64,000 nucleotides of DNA from Clostridia bacterium (GCA_017517685.1 JAFWYK010000007.1:1-64000), one strand, 5' to 3'; shown: positions 31,689 to 41,566, counted from the stretch's first letter. Notes: generated by a model not told the origin, from the sequence alone. Numbers and translations are program-made.

Positions 31689-31737
31689 AACGTCTATGTG
31701 CTAACAAAGGTTGGTATATGGGCGTTTCTTTTTTTGC
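31689..31737 (+). terminator. Intrinsic terminator of the ssb-like gene
   Basis: Long stem AACGTCTATGTGCTAAC (31689-31705) with GTTGGTATATGGGCGTT (31710-31726), several G-U pairs, then TCTTTTTTT. Confidence 0.75.
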
Positions 31738-31877
31738 CTTTTTGTTGATAGAAAAATGGTCATAAAAAAGACATAAAAAAGTTAGGAAATATCTTAATTT
31801 TTTTCAATAAAACTATATATTTTTTTTGAGTTATTTGATATAATTTGAAATAATTTATAGATTAAAAAGGAGAGCAA

Positions 31878-33620
31878 ATGGAAGCGGAAAAAGAACCTGT
31901 TGAGAATACTGAAACAACAGTAAAAGTTGAGAAAAAGAAAATAGATTTCAAGGGGATTATTTTTAATATTATAGCAGTAATTTGTATCGCTGTTTTTTGT
32001 TTTGCTATTTCACCAAAAACACTTCAAAACGATACATTTTATACTATAAAAATTGGAGAGTATATATATAATAATGGTATAGGAGATTTGACTACAGATT
32101 TATATTCTTGGCATGAACTTCCATATACATATCCACATTGGCTTTATGATTTAATGATATTTGTTATTTATAATTCATTTGGTCATTTAGGAATTTATAT
32201 TTCAACAATAATATTTACAGCAATACTTGGAGTATCAGTTTATGGATTAAGCTGTATGAAGTCAAAAAATAAAGTAGTATCTTTAATTATAAGTGCTTTA
32301 GCATTATATTTGATGAGAGATTTTATTGCAGCTAGAGCACAACTTGTAACATTTATATTATTTGTGTGGGCTGTAATTTGTATAGAAAAATTATTAAATA
32401 CAGAAAAGAAGATATATGCGTTACTTTTAGTAGTAATTCCACTTTTAATAACAAATCTTCACTGTGCTGTATTCCCATTTTATTTCATATTATTCTTACC
32501 ATATATTGGAGAATATATGCTTTTAGTATTAGAAGATTGGGATTTAGATATGAGAATGTATAGAAGACTATACAAAATCAGAAAAAGAATTTCAAGAAAA
32601 GAGGAGACAAAAGAGGCTTGTCAAACTAAAGTAACAAAAATAACAGAAGCTTTAGAAGAAAGAAAAATAAAAAGAGCAGCATTAAGAAATAAACCATATA
32701 AGATAAGAGCAAGAAAAAATCATGTTGTATTGTTATTAATTGCAGTTATGTCTGTAGCAGCATTAACAGGATTTATTAATCCAGCAGGAGATGGAGCATA
32801 TACTTATTTAGTTAAAACACTTCAAGGAAATACAACAGATTCAATTAATGAGCATTTACCACTTACATTAAGTGAAGCTGGAGAATTTGCTATTGCATTA
32901 GTTACATTCTTATTAATCTTAGTGTTTACAGATACAAAAATTAATTTACACGATTTATTAATGCTTGGTGGAATTACATTTTTATCATTTAATTCAAGAA
33001 GACAAATTTCAATGTTTGCAATTTTCTGTGGACCAATTCTTGCAAAATTAATTGCTGAAATGGTTGATAAATATGATAGAGATACATTTAAAAAATTACA
33101 TGATTTTGTTGCATCATGGTTTGGAGCTATAGTTGTAATTTGTACATTTATTTTAATTTCAACAAATTTATATAAACCACATATAAGAGATGTATATGTT
33201 GATGAAAATTCTTATCCAGTAGCTGCTGCTGAATGGATAAAAGCTAATTTAGATGTAGAAAATATGAGATTGTATAATGAATATAATTATGGAAGTTATT
33301 TATTATTACAAGATATACCAGTATTTATAGATTCAAGATGTGATTTATATTCACCTGAATTTAATGGTGATTTAGATAAAGGAATAGATGGAAGAGATAT
33401 TTTCTCAGATGCATTAAACATTCCTGGTTTAGCAGTAAATTATGAAAATATGTTTGAACAATATGGAGTAACACATATTATTCTTTATGAGAATTGTAAA
33501 TTAGGTATGGTTTTAAGAGATGATCCTGATTATAAAATATTATATTCAGAAGGAAACTTTGAAATATTTGAAAGATTAAATGCAAATGAAACAGTAGAAG
33601 TAGATGATTACGAAGGATAA
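31878..33620 (+). CDS. Large polytopic membrane protein, unknown
   Basis: 580 aa with roughly ten to twelve membrane helices. A basic loop (about residues 230-275, rich in KRISRKEE and RKNH) sits between helix groups. The C-terminal ~130 aa form a soluble domain (AAEWIKANLDVENMRLYNEY, VFIDSRCDLYSPEF) as seen in GT-C-like membrane glycosyltransferase relatives. I see no definite catalytic Asp motif in the first loop, so the enzyme call is tentative. AAAGGAGAG precedes the ATG. lspA follows within 23 nt, so it probably heads the envelope and translation operon. Confidence 0.7.
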   Translation: MEAEKEPVENTETTVKVEKKKIDFKGIIFNIIAVICIAVFCFAISPKTLQNDTFYTIKIGEYIYNNGIGDLTTDLYSWHELPYTYPHWLYDLMIFVIYNSFGHLGIYISTIIFTAILGVSVYGLSCMKSKNKVVSLIISALALYLMRDFIAARAQLVTFILFVWAVICIEKLLNTEKKIYALLLVVIPLLITNLHCAVFPFYFILFLPYIGEYMLLVLEDWDLDMRMYRRLYKIRKRISRKEETKEACQTKVTKITEALEERKIKRAALRNKPYKIRARKNHVVLLLIAVMSVAALTGFINPAGDGAYTYLVKTLQGNTTDSINEHLPLTLSEAGEFAIALVTFLLILVFTDTKINLHDLLMLGGITFLSFNSRRQISMFAIFCGPILAKLIAEMVDKYDRDTFKKLHDFVASWFGAIVVICTFILISTNLYKPHIRDVYVDENSYPVAAAEWIKANLDVENMRLYNEYNYGSYLLLQDIPVFIDSRCDLYSPEFNGDLDKGIDGRDIFSDALNIPGLAVNYENMFEQYGVTHIILYENCKLGMVLRDDPDYKILYSEGNFEIFERLNANETVEVDDYEG

Positions 33621-33643
33621 TATGGTTTTGGAGGAAAAATAAT

Positions 33644-34096
33644 TTGAAAAACAAAACGATTAGAATAATAGTAATTCTTGCAATCATAGTAGTGATTCTT
33701 GATCAAGTAAGTAAAATAGTAATTGGAAATCTTTTTCAAGAAACATGGGGAAATGATTATTTTAAAATTGAAATAACAACTAATACTGGAATGGCATTTG
33801 GTTTTAATGATGGTAATATAAAAAACATATTTTTAACAATTGTTGTTTTAGCAATGATTATTTCATTTATAAAAAGACAAGTTGAACAAATAGATACAAA
33901 GACTGCAGTTTCACTTGGTATGATACTAGGTGGTGGATTTGGAAATTTAATAGATAGATTTTTTAGAAATGGAGTATTTGATTTTATAAAAATATTTAAA
34001 TTTCCAAATTTTAATGTAGCAGATATATTTGTAGTAACAGGATGGATATTATTAGTAGCATTTTTAGCAATTTTTACAAAGAAGTGTAATGATTAA
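33644..34096 (+). CDS. lspA: Lipoprotein signal peptidase II
   Basis: Membrane aspartyl protease that removes signal peptides from prolipoproteins after lipidation. 150 aa with four helices. DQVSK (about 21-25), NTGMAFGF (about 46), GGFGNLIDRFFRNGVFDFI (about 105, first catalytic Asp) and NVADIFV (second catalytic Asp) are all intact. It uses a TTG start after GGAGG. Its substrates include the lysine-binding lipoprotein in this window. Confidence 0.95.
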   Translation: MKNKTIRIIVILAIIVVILDQVSKIVIGNLFQETWGNDYFKIEITTNTGMAFGFNDGNIKNIFLTIVVLAMIISFIKRQVEQIDTKTAVSLGMILGGGFGNLIDRFFRNGVFDFIKIFKFPNFNVADIFVVTGWILLVAFLAIFTKKCND

Positions 34097-34109
34097 AGGA
34101 GTAATAGTT

Positions 34110-34868
34110 TTGCAAAAAGAAAGAGTAAGAATTCTTGGTATAGATATTGATAATATTGATATTGAAGAAGCGGGAAGTTTAACAAAAGAATTAGTAGATG
34201 GAAGCAATAAAACATGTAAAATGGTTGTTGCTCCAAATACTGAATTTATAATGATGGCGCAAAAAGATGAAGAGTTTTATAAGATCTTAAGAGAAGCTGA
34301 TCTTGCAACTCCAGATAGTGTTGGTGTTATGATTGGTGGTAAAATGCAAAAGAAACCATTTAAGCAAAGGATACCAGGACAAGAATACTTTAGAAAGGTA
34401 TTAGAAGTTGGAGAGAAAGAAGGCTGGACATTTTACCTATTAGGTGGAAAAGGAGACGTGCCTGCACTTGCGGTAGAGAATATAAAAAAATTATATCCAA
34501 ATATAAAAATTGTTGGATATAGTGAAGGTTTCTTTACTGAAAGAAAAGAAGAAGATGTTATAAAAGAGATTAATGAGTTAAAGCCAAACGTTTTATTTGT
34601 TGCAATGGGAGCGCCATTACAAGAAAAATGGATATATAATCATAAAGACGTTTTAAAGGTAGATTTAGCTGCTGGACAAGGTGGGACTTTTGATTATGAG
34701 GCTGGAAAAATTAAAAGAGCTCCAAAGATAATGCAAAAATTGGGAATTGAATGGTTCTGGCGTTTAATGCTTCAACCAACAAGAATAATTAGAATGATTG
34801 CATTACCAATTTATTTAATGAAAATTACTTTTACTAAAGATATAACAAAAGGAAAATTTGATAAATAG
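34110..34868 (+). CDS. WecG/TagA/CpsF family glycosyltransferase
   Basis: Transfers an N-acetylmannosamine-type sugar to a lipid-linked acceptor in wall teichoic acid or related polymers. 252 aa from the TTG at 34110, chosen because AAAGGAG lies 8 nt upstream; an ATG at 34089 would overlap lspA. The family block APNTEFIMMAQKDEEFYKILREADLATPDSVGVMIGG, the loop RIPGQEY and GAPLQEKWIYNHKD are present. Other teichoic-acid genes are not next to it. Confidence 0.88.
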   Translation: MQKERVRILGIDIDNIDIEEAGSLTKELVDGSNKTCKMVVAPNTEFIMMAQKDEEFYKILREADLATPDSVGVMIGGKMQKKPFKQRIPGQEYFRKVLEVGEKEGWTFYLLGGKGDVPALAVENIKKLYPNIKIVGYSEGFFTERKEEDVIKEINELKPNVLFVAMGAPLQEKWIYNHKDVLKVDLAAGQGGTFDYEAGKIKRAPKIMQKLGIEWFWRLMLQPTRIIRMIALPIYLMKITFTKDITKGKFDK

Positions 34869-34876
34869 AGGTAATA

Positions 34877-35791
34877 ATGGAGAGAAAAGATTATACAATA
34901 AATGAAGAATTTAGTGGTGTAAGATTAGATAAAGCAATAAGTCAAAAAGATGAGTCTATATCAAGAGCTTCCGTTCAAAGAATGATTGATGAAGAACTTA
35001 TTTTGGTTAATAATAAAAAAGCAAAATCATCTTATAAGCTAGTTGTGGGTGACGTTGTTACTATTATAAAAGAAGAACCAAAAGAAGTAGAAATTAAAGC
35101 TGAAGATATACCACTTGATGTTGTTTATGAAGATAATGATATTTTAGTAGTAAATAAACAAAAAGGTTTAGTTGTACATCCAGGTAATGGAAATCCAGAT
35201 GGGACTTTAGTAAATGCTATAATGGCAAGATGTAAAGATTCACTTTCTGGGATTGGTGGAGAAATAAGACCTGGAATAGTACATAGAATCGATAAAGATA
35301 CTTCAGGACTTTTAATTATTGCAAAAAATGATAAAGCTCATATTAATGTTAGTGAACAAATTAAAAATCATGAGGTAACAAAAACATATATAGCTTTAGT
35401 ACGTGGAGTAGTAACTGCAAATCAAGCAACGATTGATATGCCGATTGCAAGAAGTACTAAAGACAGAACTAAAATGGCTGTTTCAAAAAATGGAAAAGAA
35501 GCAGTGACACATTTTAATGTTTTAGAAAGATTTAAAAATTATACACTTTTAGAAGTAAATATAGAAACAGGTAGAACTCATCAAATTAGAGTTCATATGT
35601 CTCAAATAGGATATCCTATTGTGGGAGATCATGTTTATTCAAATGGAAAAAATCCATTTGGAGTTGAAGGACAAATGCTTCATAGTGCAAAACTAGAGTT
35701 TGTTCATCCTACAACAGGAAAAATGATGAAGTTAGAAGCTAAATTACCAGATTATTTTGAGGATGTTCTTAAAGTTTTAAGAGAGGAATAA
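34877..35791 (+). CDS. RluA/RluD-family pseudouridine synthase
   Basis: Isomerises uridine in rRNA (or tRNA). 304 aa with an N-terminal S4 RNA-binding domain (about 14-75) and the catalytic domain. The active-site block is GIVHRIDKDTSGLLIIAKND (catalytic Asp about 137), and ETGRTHQIRVHMSQIGYPIVGD is the RluA-family C-terminal block. Overall similarity is to RluD, which modifies helix 69 of 23S rRNA, but the precise site cannot be read from sequence. Eight nt after the preceding gene. Confidence 0.92.
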   Translation: MERKDYTINEEFSGVRLDKAISQKDESISRASVQRMIDEELILVNNKKAKSSYKLVVGDVVTIIKEEPKEVEIKAEDIPLDVVYEDNDILVVNKQKGLVVHPGNGNPDGTLVNAIMARCKDSLSGIGGEIRPGIVHRIDKDTSGLLIIAKNDKAHINVSEQIKNHEVTKTYIALVRGVVTANQATIDMPIARSTKDRTKMAVSKNGKEAVTHFNVLERFKNYTLLEVNIETGRTHQIRVHMSQIGYPIVGDHVYSNGKNPFGVEGQMLHSAKLEFVHPTTGKMMKLEAKLPDYFEDVLKVLREE

Positions 35792-35794
35792 AAT

Positions 35795-36514
35795 ATGGAG
35801 GAAGTTAGATTACAAAAGTATTTAGCAGAATGTGGCATAGCATCAAGAAGAAAATGCGAAGAATTAATTGAACAAGGTTTAGTTAAAGTAAATGGTCATA
35901 TTGCTGAATTAGGAACAAAAGTTAAACCAGGAATAGATAAAGTTGAATATGATGGAAGAGAAATAAAATTAGTAAGTAAAGATTATACATATATAATTTT
36001 AAATAAACCAATTGGTGTTGTTACAACTGCAGAAGATCAATTTCAAAGAGAAACTGTACTTGATTTAGTTAAAGTAAAACAAAGAGTAGTACCAGTTGGA
36101 AGATTGGATATGTATACATCAGGAGCGTTAATACTTACTGATGATGGTGATTTTATTTATAAAGTAACTCATCCGAAACATGAAATAAATAAAACTTATA
36201 CCGTAACACTTGTTGGTATTGTAACAGATGAAGATATAGAAAAATTAAGAGCAGGAGTTGTAATTGATGAAAATTATTTAACTAAGCCTGCTAAAGCTAG
36301 AATAATGAAAATAGATAGTGAAAAGAAGATATCTAGAGTAGAAATTACAATACATGAAGGTAAAAATCGACAAGTAAGAAAAATGTGTGAAGCTATAGGT
36401 AAAAAAGTAATAGCACTTCATAGAGCTAAGATTGGTAATTTAGGTGTTAAAGACTTAAAATTAGGAACTTGGAGATATATGACTAAAAAAGAAGTTGAAG
36501 GTATTTTAAGATAA
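35795..36514 (+). CDS. RsuA/RluB-family pseudouridine synthase
   Basis: 239 aa. S4 domain at the N-terminus (EVRLQKYLAECGIASRRKCEELIEQG is its opening), then VGRLDMYTSGALILTDDGDF with the catalytic Asp of the RsuA/RluB/E/F branch (about 104), and HEGKNRQVRKMCEAIG near the C-terminus. Most like RluB, which acts on 23S rRNA near the peptidyl-transferase centre. Three nt after the preceding synthase gene, so cotranslated. Confidence 0.92.
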   Translation: MEEVRLQKYLAECGIASRRKCEELIEQGLVKVNGHIAELGTKVKPGIDKVEYDGREIKLVSKDYTYIILNKPIGVVTTAEDQFQRETVLDLVKVKQRVVPVGRLDMYTSGALILTDDGDFIYKVTHPKHEINKTYTVTLVGIVTDEDIEKLRAGVVIDENYLTKPAKARIMKIDSEKKISRVEITIHEGKNRQVRKMCEAIGKKVIALHRAKIGNLGVKDLKLGTWRYMTKKEVEGILR

Positions 36515-36567
36515 AATATTTTAATTTAAATATTAGAATATAAAGTTACGAAAGAGGAGAAAAGTGT

Positions 36568-37365
36568 ATGGAATATCTTAAATTTATTCCAGAAGGCTGG
36601 GAAAATGCAGTAGACACTGGATTATTAAATATTGAAGATGCAATAAGTAATAATAGTATACTTCAAGGCAAAGTTGAACATTGTGATTCCGGCTATAATC
36701 TGCATGTTAATCTTGGTGGTAATGTAAAAGGTATTATACCAAGAAATGAACTAGAAGCTATTAATGTAGATGAATTTGGATATTGCAATCCAAGTATTTG
36801 TAAGAATAAAGTTAATAGTTTTGTACAATTTAGAATAAAAGAGTATTCAGGTGATAGTGCAATACTATCTAGAAAATCAGTACAAGAAGATGCTCTTTCT
36901 TGGGTAAAAAATGAACTTTCACCAGGTATGGTAGTTAATGGAATTGTTCGTAATATGAGAAAGTTTGGAGCTTTTGTAGAGATTGGTGGAGGTGTTGTAG
37001 GACTTCTTCATATTGAAGATATTTCGGTATCAAGAATAAAATCACCAGAAGAAAGATTTTCTATTGGACAAAAAATTAACGTTATGATAAAATCAATAGA
37101 CAAGGAAAATAATAAAGTTGTGTTATCTTACAAAGAACTTCTAGGAGATTGGGATGAAAATGTAAAAGAATACACAGAAAAAACTGTTGTCGAGGGAACT
37201 GTAAAAGAATCCGACAAATTTAAAAATGGTATATTTATTGAACTTAAGCCAAATCTAGTGGGTCTTGCAGAATATAAAGAAGGACTAGAATATGGACAAA
37301 AGGTCAATGTTTATATAAAGAAAATTATAAAAGACAGAAAGAAAATTAAACTTTTAATTATTTAA
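36568..37365 (+). CDS. S1-domain RNA-binding protein
   Basis: 265 aa with three OB-type S1 repeats: about 28-88 (ILQGKVEHCDSGYNLHVNLGGNVKGIIPRNE), 112-182 (GMVVNGIVRNMRKFGAFVEIGGGVVGLLHIEDIS) and 198-265. The middle copy is the most canonical. It is shorter than ribosomal protein S1 and lacks the HIS-type extra repeats, so it is more like the short clostridial S1-like proteins than true RpsA. AGAGGAGA precedes the ATG. It probably follows the pseudouridine synthases in the same operon. Confidence 0.85.
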   Translation: MEYLKFIPEGWENAVDTGLLNIEDAISNNSILQGKVEHCDSGYNLHVNLGGNVKGIIPRNELEAINVDEFGYCNPSICKNKVNSFVQFRIKEYSGDSAILSRKSVQEDALSWVKNELSPGMVVNGIVRNMRKFGAFVEIGGGVVGLLHIEDISVSRIKSPEERFSIGQKINVMIKSIDKENNKVVLSYKELLGDWDENVKEYTEKTVVEGTVKESDKFKNGIFIELKPNLVGLAEYKEGLEYGQKVNVYIKKIIKDRKKIKLLII

Positions 37366-37380
37366 GGAGGTTTTAGAAAA

Positions 37381-38316
37381 ATGGTAGAAGATGGACAAAT
37401 TAAAACTACCGTTTCTCCATTCGCTATTAGGGAAGGGGAAATAAAAACATTTGATGGGAAGGATGGTTATGTATCAATTAATCAAATTATTCATAAGATT
37501 AATTTAGGCCATATATCAGATGTTCATTTCAAAATACTAGATTTAGTAAATGAATTTGAATTTTTAACTTCAAGACAAATTTATCAAATGCTTATTTATA
37601 AAGGCGTTGATATTAAGTCTCAAGATAAGTTAAATACCAAATTAGATCAATTAGTTAAAACAAAAATTTTAACAAGATATTATTTTACTTCAGAAGAAGG
37701 AAAAGGTATCTATAGAGTTTATTGCATGGAAAAAATGGGTAAATATTTACTAAATTCTAAGGAAGTAGAATGTAAATGGCAACCAACAGATAATACAAAA
37801 CCAGTTGCTCTTATGAAAAAAAGATTAGCTGGAAATCAAGTAATTGTAGCTTATATGAGAAAATCTAAAAATTTCTCTAATTATAAAGTAAGAACAACAA
37901 TTACAGCAAAAATGAATGGTAAAACATTTAAAGGACATGGAGAAGTTACTATAGCTAAAGGTGGAAAATCATTAAGCTTAATATTCGAAAGTGTTAGAAG
38001 AGAAGAAGACTGGGAAGAGAAATTCGTTGAGAGAATGAGATTATATAAAGATTTCTTAGAGAATTTCGTTCCATTTGATTCTGGTTATGAAGCAAGACCA
38101 CAATTAATCTTTGTTTGCGAAGATGATAAACATATGGTAGAAACATTTAAAGAAATAGTTAAAGCAGGTTTAGAGATGGAAAAAATCAAAGTATACTTTA
38201 CAACTGATTTAAAACAAAATGCTGAATCTTTAGATAAATCATTAACAGAATTTACAAAAAATGAAACTACTGGAAAATTTGCAGCAAAAAATGTTGAATT
38301 TAAAATATTAGAATAA
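37381..38316 (+). CDS. Winged-helix protein resembling replication-relaxation family
   Basis: 311 aa. Residues about 45-130 form a winged helix (HFKILDLVNEFEFLTSRQIYQMLIYKG ... LDQLVKTKILTRYYF). The C-terminal part (about 150-300) carries strand-helix elements with SLSLIFESVRREEDWEEKF and PQLIFVCEDDKHMVETFKEI, which resembles the replication-relaxation / restriction-like proteins often linked to TraG-like ATPases. A TraG-like ATPase gene lies 800 nt downstream on the other strand. Function unproven. Confidence 0.6.
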   Translation: MVEDGQIKTTVSPFAIREGEIKTFDGKDGYVSINQIIHKINLGHISDVHFKILDLVNEFEFLTSRQIYQMLIYKGVDIKSQDKLNTKLDQLVKTKILTRYYFTSEEGKGIYRVYCMEKMGKYLLNSKEVECKWQPTDNTKPVALMKKRLAGNQVIVAYMRKSKNFSNYKVRTTITAKMNGKTFKGHGEVTIAKGGKSLSLIFESVRREEDWEEKFVERMRLYKDFLENFVPFDSGYEARPQLIFVCEDDKHMVETFKEIVKAGLEMEKIKVYFTTDLKQNAESLDKSLTEFTKNETTGKFAAKNVEFKILE

Positions 38317-38323
38317 TGTTTGA

Positions 38324-38350
38324 AGCGATAGTTTTAACTATCGCTTTTTG
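38324..38350 (+). terminator. Intrinsic terminator
   Basis: AGCGATAGTT (38324-38333) / AACTATCGCT (38336-38345), then TTTT. Confidence 0.8.
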
Positions 38351-38351
38351 T

Positions 38352-38379
38352 TTGCAAATTTTAAAATTATAAGTATAAT
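38352..38379 (+). promoter_or_regulatory. Promoter of the DUF3267-like gene
   Basis: TTGCAA (38352-38357), 16-bp spacer, TATAAT (38374-38379). Confidence 0.6.
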
Positions 38380-38415
38380 GTAGTTATAATATAAAACAAA
38401 AAAGGGGATAGGGTT

Positions 38416-39018
38416 ATGAAGTTTCATAATGCAGGAAAATTTAATGGTGATATAGAATCACTTCCAAAAAGAGAACATGAAGAAGGCGCAGTAATGTTTA
38501 AAGAACCAACAGATATGAAGAAATTTTCTTTATATATGAATATTGGTGCATTTATATTAATGTTTCTACTAATAGGATTAACAAGTTTAATAGTAGGTGA
38601 ATTTACATTTGATACATGGGGATGTTTACTTGCAATTGTTTGCATGGTACCACATGAATTTTTACATGCACTAGGTTTTAAAGGTGATGTATATATGTAT
38701 AGTAATTTAAAGCAAGGAACTATGTTTGTTGTTGGTCCAGAAGATATGTCAAAATCAAGATTTATAACAATGAGTTTACTTCCATTTTTTATATTAGGAA
38801 TAATTCCTTATACAATATTTTTATTTAATCCAAATTTAGTTACATTAGGAACAATGGGGGCTATTTCAATAGCAAGTTGTGCTGGTGACTTATATAATGT
38901 TTTTAATGCAATAACACAAATGCCAAAAGGTTCAAGAACATATTTATGTGGAATGAATTCATATTGGTATATGCCTAAAAAAGAGGGAAAAGAAGAAGTG
39001 AAAGAAACAGCTAAATAG
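38416..39018 (+). CDS. DUF3267-type membrane zinc metalloprotease
   Basis: 200 aa with about four membrane helices. PHEFLHALGF (about residues 78-87) contains a HExxH metalloprotease motif (HEFLH) at a membrane helix, and SIASCAGDLYNVFNAIT later supplies an acidic residue, the layout of DUF3267 putative zincins related to site-2-type proteases. Substrate unknown. Monocistronic between two terminators. Confidence 0.82.
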   Translation: MKFHNAGKFNGDIESLPKREHEEGAVMFKEPTDMKKFSLYMNIGAFILMFLLIGLTSLIVGEFTFDTWGCLLAIVCMVPHEFLHALGFKGDVYMYSNLKQGTMFVVGPEDMSKSRFITMSLLPFFILGIIPYTIFLFNPNLVTLGTMGAISIASCAGDLYNVFNAITQMPKGSRTYLCGMNSYWYMPKKEGKEEVKETAK

Positions 39019-39081
39019 AAGTGGAGAATAAATAAAAAAGTGCTTTAATTAGCACTAGAATTCAAAATAAGGCGAAAAAAT

Positions 39082-39110
39082 ATCTCGATAAGCAAATTAC
39101 TTATCGAGAT
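39082..39110. terminator. Bidirectional terminator
   Basis: ATCTCGATAAG (39082-39092) / CTTATCGAGAT (39100-39110); T runs follow on both strands, serving the convergent genes. Confidence 0.75.
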
Positions 39111-39118
39111 TATTTTTA

Positions 39119-41500
39119 TTATTTTTTGTCGTTATTTGAACTTGTATTTAAATTACTATTGTATTTTGTGATTGCATCGTCATCATTGAATGTGTAATTT
39201 AAATCTGTTGTATTTGTTTGAATTGGATCAGCATCATTTGGGTTATTTGGATTGTTTGAGAAGTTGATGTGTTTTAAATCAAATTTATGTTTTAAACTTG
39301 TTGCATCATCTTCACCATGAGCTGTGTTTGTTGCAATACCATTTGTGAACTTACCAAAGTTATATGATTTGATTTTTTGTGGTTCTTTATATCTAGACTC
39401 TAAGAAATCTATCTTAGCTTGACCTACTAGGTTAGTACCTTTAAGATCTTTTGTCTTGTAAATGATATATTTAAATTTAAGTGATTGAACCTTACCAGCT
39501 TTATAGTTAGGAATCCATTGCCATTTGATACCTTTATAAGTAGCGTCGTATTCACCTTTATCAGTTTTGTAATCATGAGTGAACATCCAACGTCTCTTAT
39601 CTCCAAGTTCTTTTTCCCACCATTCGTTGTCTTCTGGTGTATTGTTACCAAAGATAACTTTTGTAGAACAGTTAGCAAGTAATGTTTGTCTAAAGTTATA
39701 ATCGTTATTAACACCGAATTGTGATAAGTTTTGTGAAGATACGATTGTTCCAACTCTGTATTTTCTATATAAAGTAAAGATATCTTCTGTTGCTTTACAT
39801 ACGAAAGGAGGGAACTCGTCAATGTATAAGAAGTGTGGAATTCTAGTTTTTTCATTTCCTGGTCTAGATAATACTGATTGTTGCATTAATAGTATAAAGA
39901 ATAGACCGAATGCTTTGTGTACGCTAGCTCCTAAATCACCTCTACGTGTACATACGAATGTAACGTCTCCGTTTGCTAAAGCTTTATCATAATTTAAGTT
40001 ATTTGTTCTATTACATAAAATATTTCTAACACCTGGATATCTTAATAAGTTTTCAAGTTGAGATGCAGAACCTTGTAAGTATTTTGCTGTTTCTTCAGTT
40101 CCATGTGCTGTTTTGTAGAATGTTTTCTTGAAGTAGTTTAATTGGATTCTGTATTTTTCAACTAGCTCAGGGAATGTTTTCATTTGCTCAGCCATTTGTT
40201 CAATTAATTCAAAATCGTTCATTAAATCTAATAAGTCTTCAAGGTTTGGAAGATCACCTTCGTGTAGTCTAGGGTAAACTTCTTTAAGCATTAATACTAA
40301 GTTTTCAATTGCTTGTGTAACTATATTTTGCATGAATGCTTCATCGTGTGTACCAAAGTTTGGAACTTCTTCAGATGCATACATTCTTTTTAAAATAGAA
40401 GATATTGCAATTGATGTTTTAATAGGATCTTCATATGTAAATGGGTTTAATCCTATTGAATTTGCACTATCATTTGGATCTATAATATGATATTTAACAC
40501 CAAAGTTTTTAGCTACGTCAATCATATGTGTTATAGATTCATAATCAGGTGCCATGTATGTGATACCTAAATTTTTATAAATTGAATTTTCACCGTCATA
40601 ATTGTAAAGCATTTTTTCAAAGTATGCTTTAAAGATTTTCTCTTTACCAGGTGTAGGTGTAATCATGTTTAAAGAGAAGTTCTCGTTTATATAATCATTT
40701 GAATATGGACTATTAAGTGTAGCAATGTTTGTTCTTAATGCTGTGTAACCAAGTTCTTTTGCAGATTCTTTGAAGAAGTGTTTCTTTTCAATATCTCTTG
40801 CAATCATAGGTTCGAACATCATAGATGTTTTACCAGAACCAGATACACCAACGATTAATGTTGATTCAAATCTTCTTGCTTCAGGTTGTTTTATAGATTT
40901 ACCAGTTTCTCTATCTCTACATAAGTACATCTCACAAGTGTATGGTCCCATACCAATAGATTTGTCTGATAAGTCAATTCCTTTGTAGTCCCAAATAGAT
41001 TCTTTGATAAATAATGTATCATCAACAACTGTATATAACCATTTAAATAATGGATAGAAACTACAGATTGGTAAGTACCATGCTAGTGCTGAGAATGCTG
41101 GTTTAATTAAGTCCATAAAGTTTGTTATGATGTATGAATAATTTGGTACTGAGAAAAGAAGTAACCAACCTAATTGGTTAATCCATTGTACAACCATCGA
41201 AATAGCAACTATATATAATGCTACGGCATATATATAGAAGAATGATGTTTTTGTGTATTTATCTTTTACGAATTTTGATGCAAATGAAAAGTAAAAAGCA
41301 AAGATAGGGCATGCTAATGCTAAAGTATATTTGATTGGGCCCCAATAATCTACAGAAAGACCTGAGAATATTAAGAATAGAATTTCTGTAATTCTATCAA
41401 TACAAATATAAATAGACATAAGTGTAAGCACATATGTCACAAAAGTATTTCTATCTGTTTTTAATTTCTTTAAAAATGCATCGATATATTTCATTATCAT
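39119..41500 (-). CDS. VirD4/TraG-like membrane ATPase, orphan
   Basis: Resembles type IV coupling proteins, the DNA-pumping ATPases of conjugation. From the ATG at 41500 (AAAGGAAA upstream) it is 793 aa. About four N-terminal helices (to about residue 160) precede the motor: Walker A VGVSGSGKTSMM (about 215), Walker B FLYIDEFPPFV (about 560), and RKYRVGTIVSSQNLSQFG with the glutamine of motif III. The C-terminal 60 aa are low-complexity Asn/Asp-rich. No relaxase, VirB4 or integrase is visible, so it is an orphan here. Confidence 0.8.
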   Translation of the reverse strand: MIMKYIDAFLKKLKTDRNTFVTYVLTLMSIYICIDRITEILFLIFSGLSVDYWGPIKYTLALACPIFAFYFSFASKFVKDKYTKTSFFYIYAVALYIVAISMVVQWINQLGWLLLFSVPNYSYIITNFMDLIKPAFSALAWYLPICSFYPLFKWLYTVVDDTLFIKESIWDYKGIDLSDKSIGMGPYTCEMYLCRDRETGKSIKQPEARRFESTLIVGVSGSGKTSMMFEPMIARDIEKKHFFKESAKELGYTALRTNIATLNSPYSNDYINENFSLNMITPTPGKEKIFKAYFEKMLYNYDGENSIYKNLGITYMAPDYESITHMIDVAKNFGVKYHIIDPNDSANSIGLNPFTYEDPIKTSIAISSILKRMYASEEVPNFGTHDEAFMQNIVTQAIENLVLMLKEVYPRLHEGDLPNLEDLLDLMNDFELIEQMAEQMKTFPELVEKYRIQLNYFKKTFYKTAHGTEETAKYLQGSASQLENLLRYPGVRNILCNRTNNLNYDKALANGDVTFVCTRRGDLGASVHKAFGLFFILLMQQSVLSRPGNEKTRIPHFLYIDEFPPFVCKATEDIFTLYRKYRVGTIVSSQNLSQFGVNNDYNFRQTLLANCSTKVIFGNNTPEDNEWWEKELGDKRRWMFTHDYKTDKGEYDATYKGIKWQWIPNYKAGKVQSLKFKYIIYKTKDLKGTNLVGQAKIDFLESRYKEPQKIKSYNFGKFTNGIATNTAHGEDDATSLKHKFDLKHINFSNNPNNPNDADPIQTNTTDLNYTFNDDDAITKYNSNLNTSSNNDKK

Positions 41501-41537
41501 AACTAAATTTTCCTTTTTCTCAAAACTATTCACTTCT

Positions 41538-41566
41538 ATTATCTTATAAAAATCGAAAAAAATCAA
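41538..41566 (-). promoter_or_regulatory. Promoter of the VirD4-like gene
   Basis: Read on the minus strand: TTGATT (41566-41561), 17-bp spacer, GATAAT (41543-41538). The remaining gap to 41795 is very AT-rich with no other feature I can support. Confidence 0.55.

Noticed and set aside
39119..41500. Integrative conjugative element
   Set aside because: Only the coupling-protein-like ATPase is visible; no relaxase, VirB4, integrase, attachment repeats or excision gene nearby.
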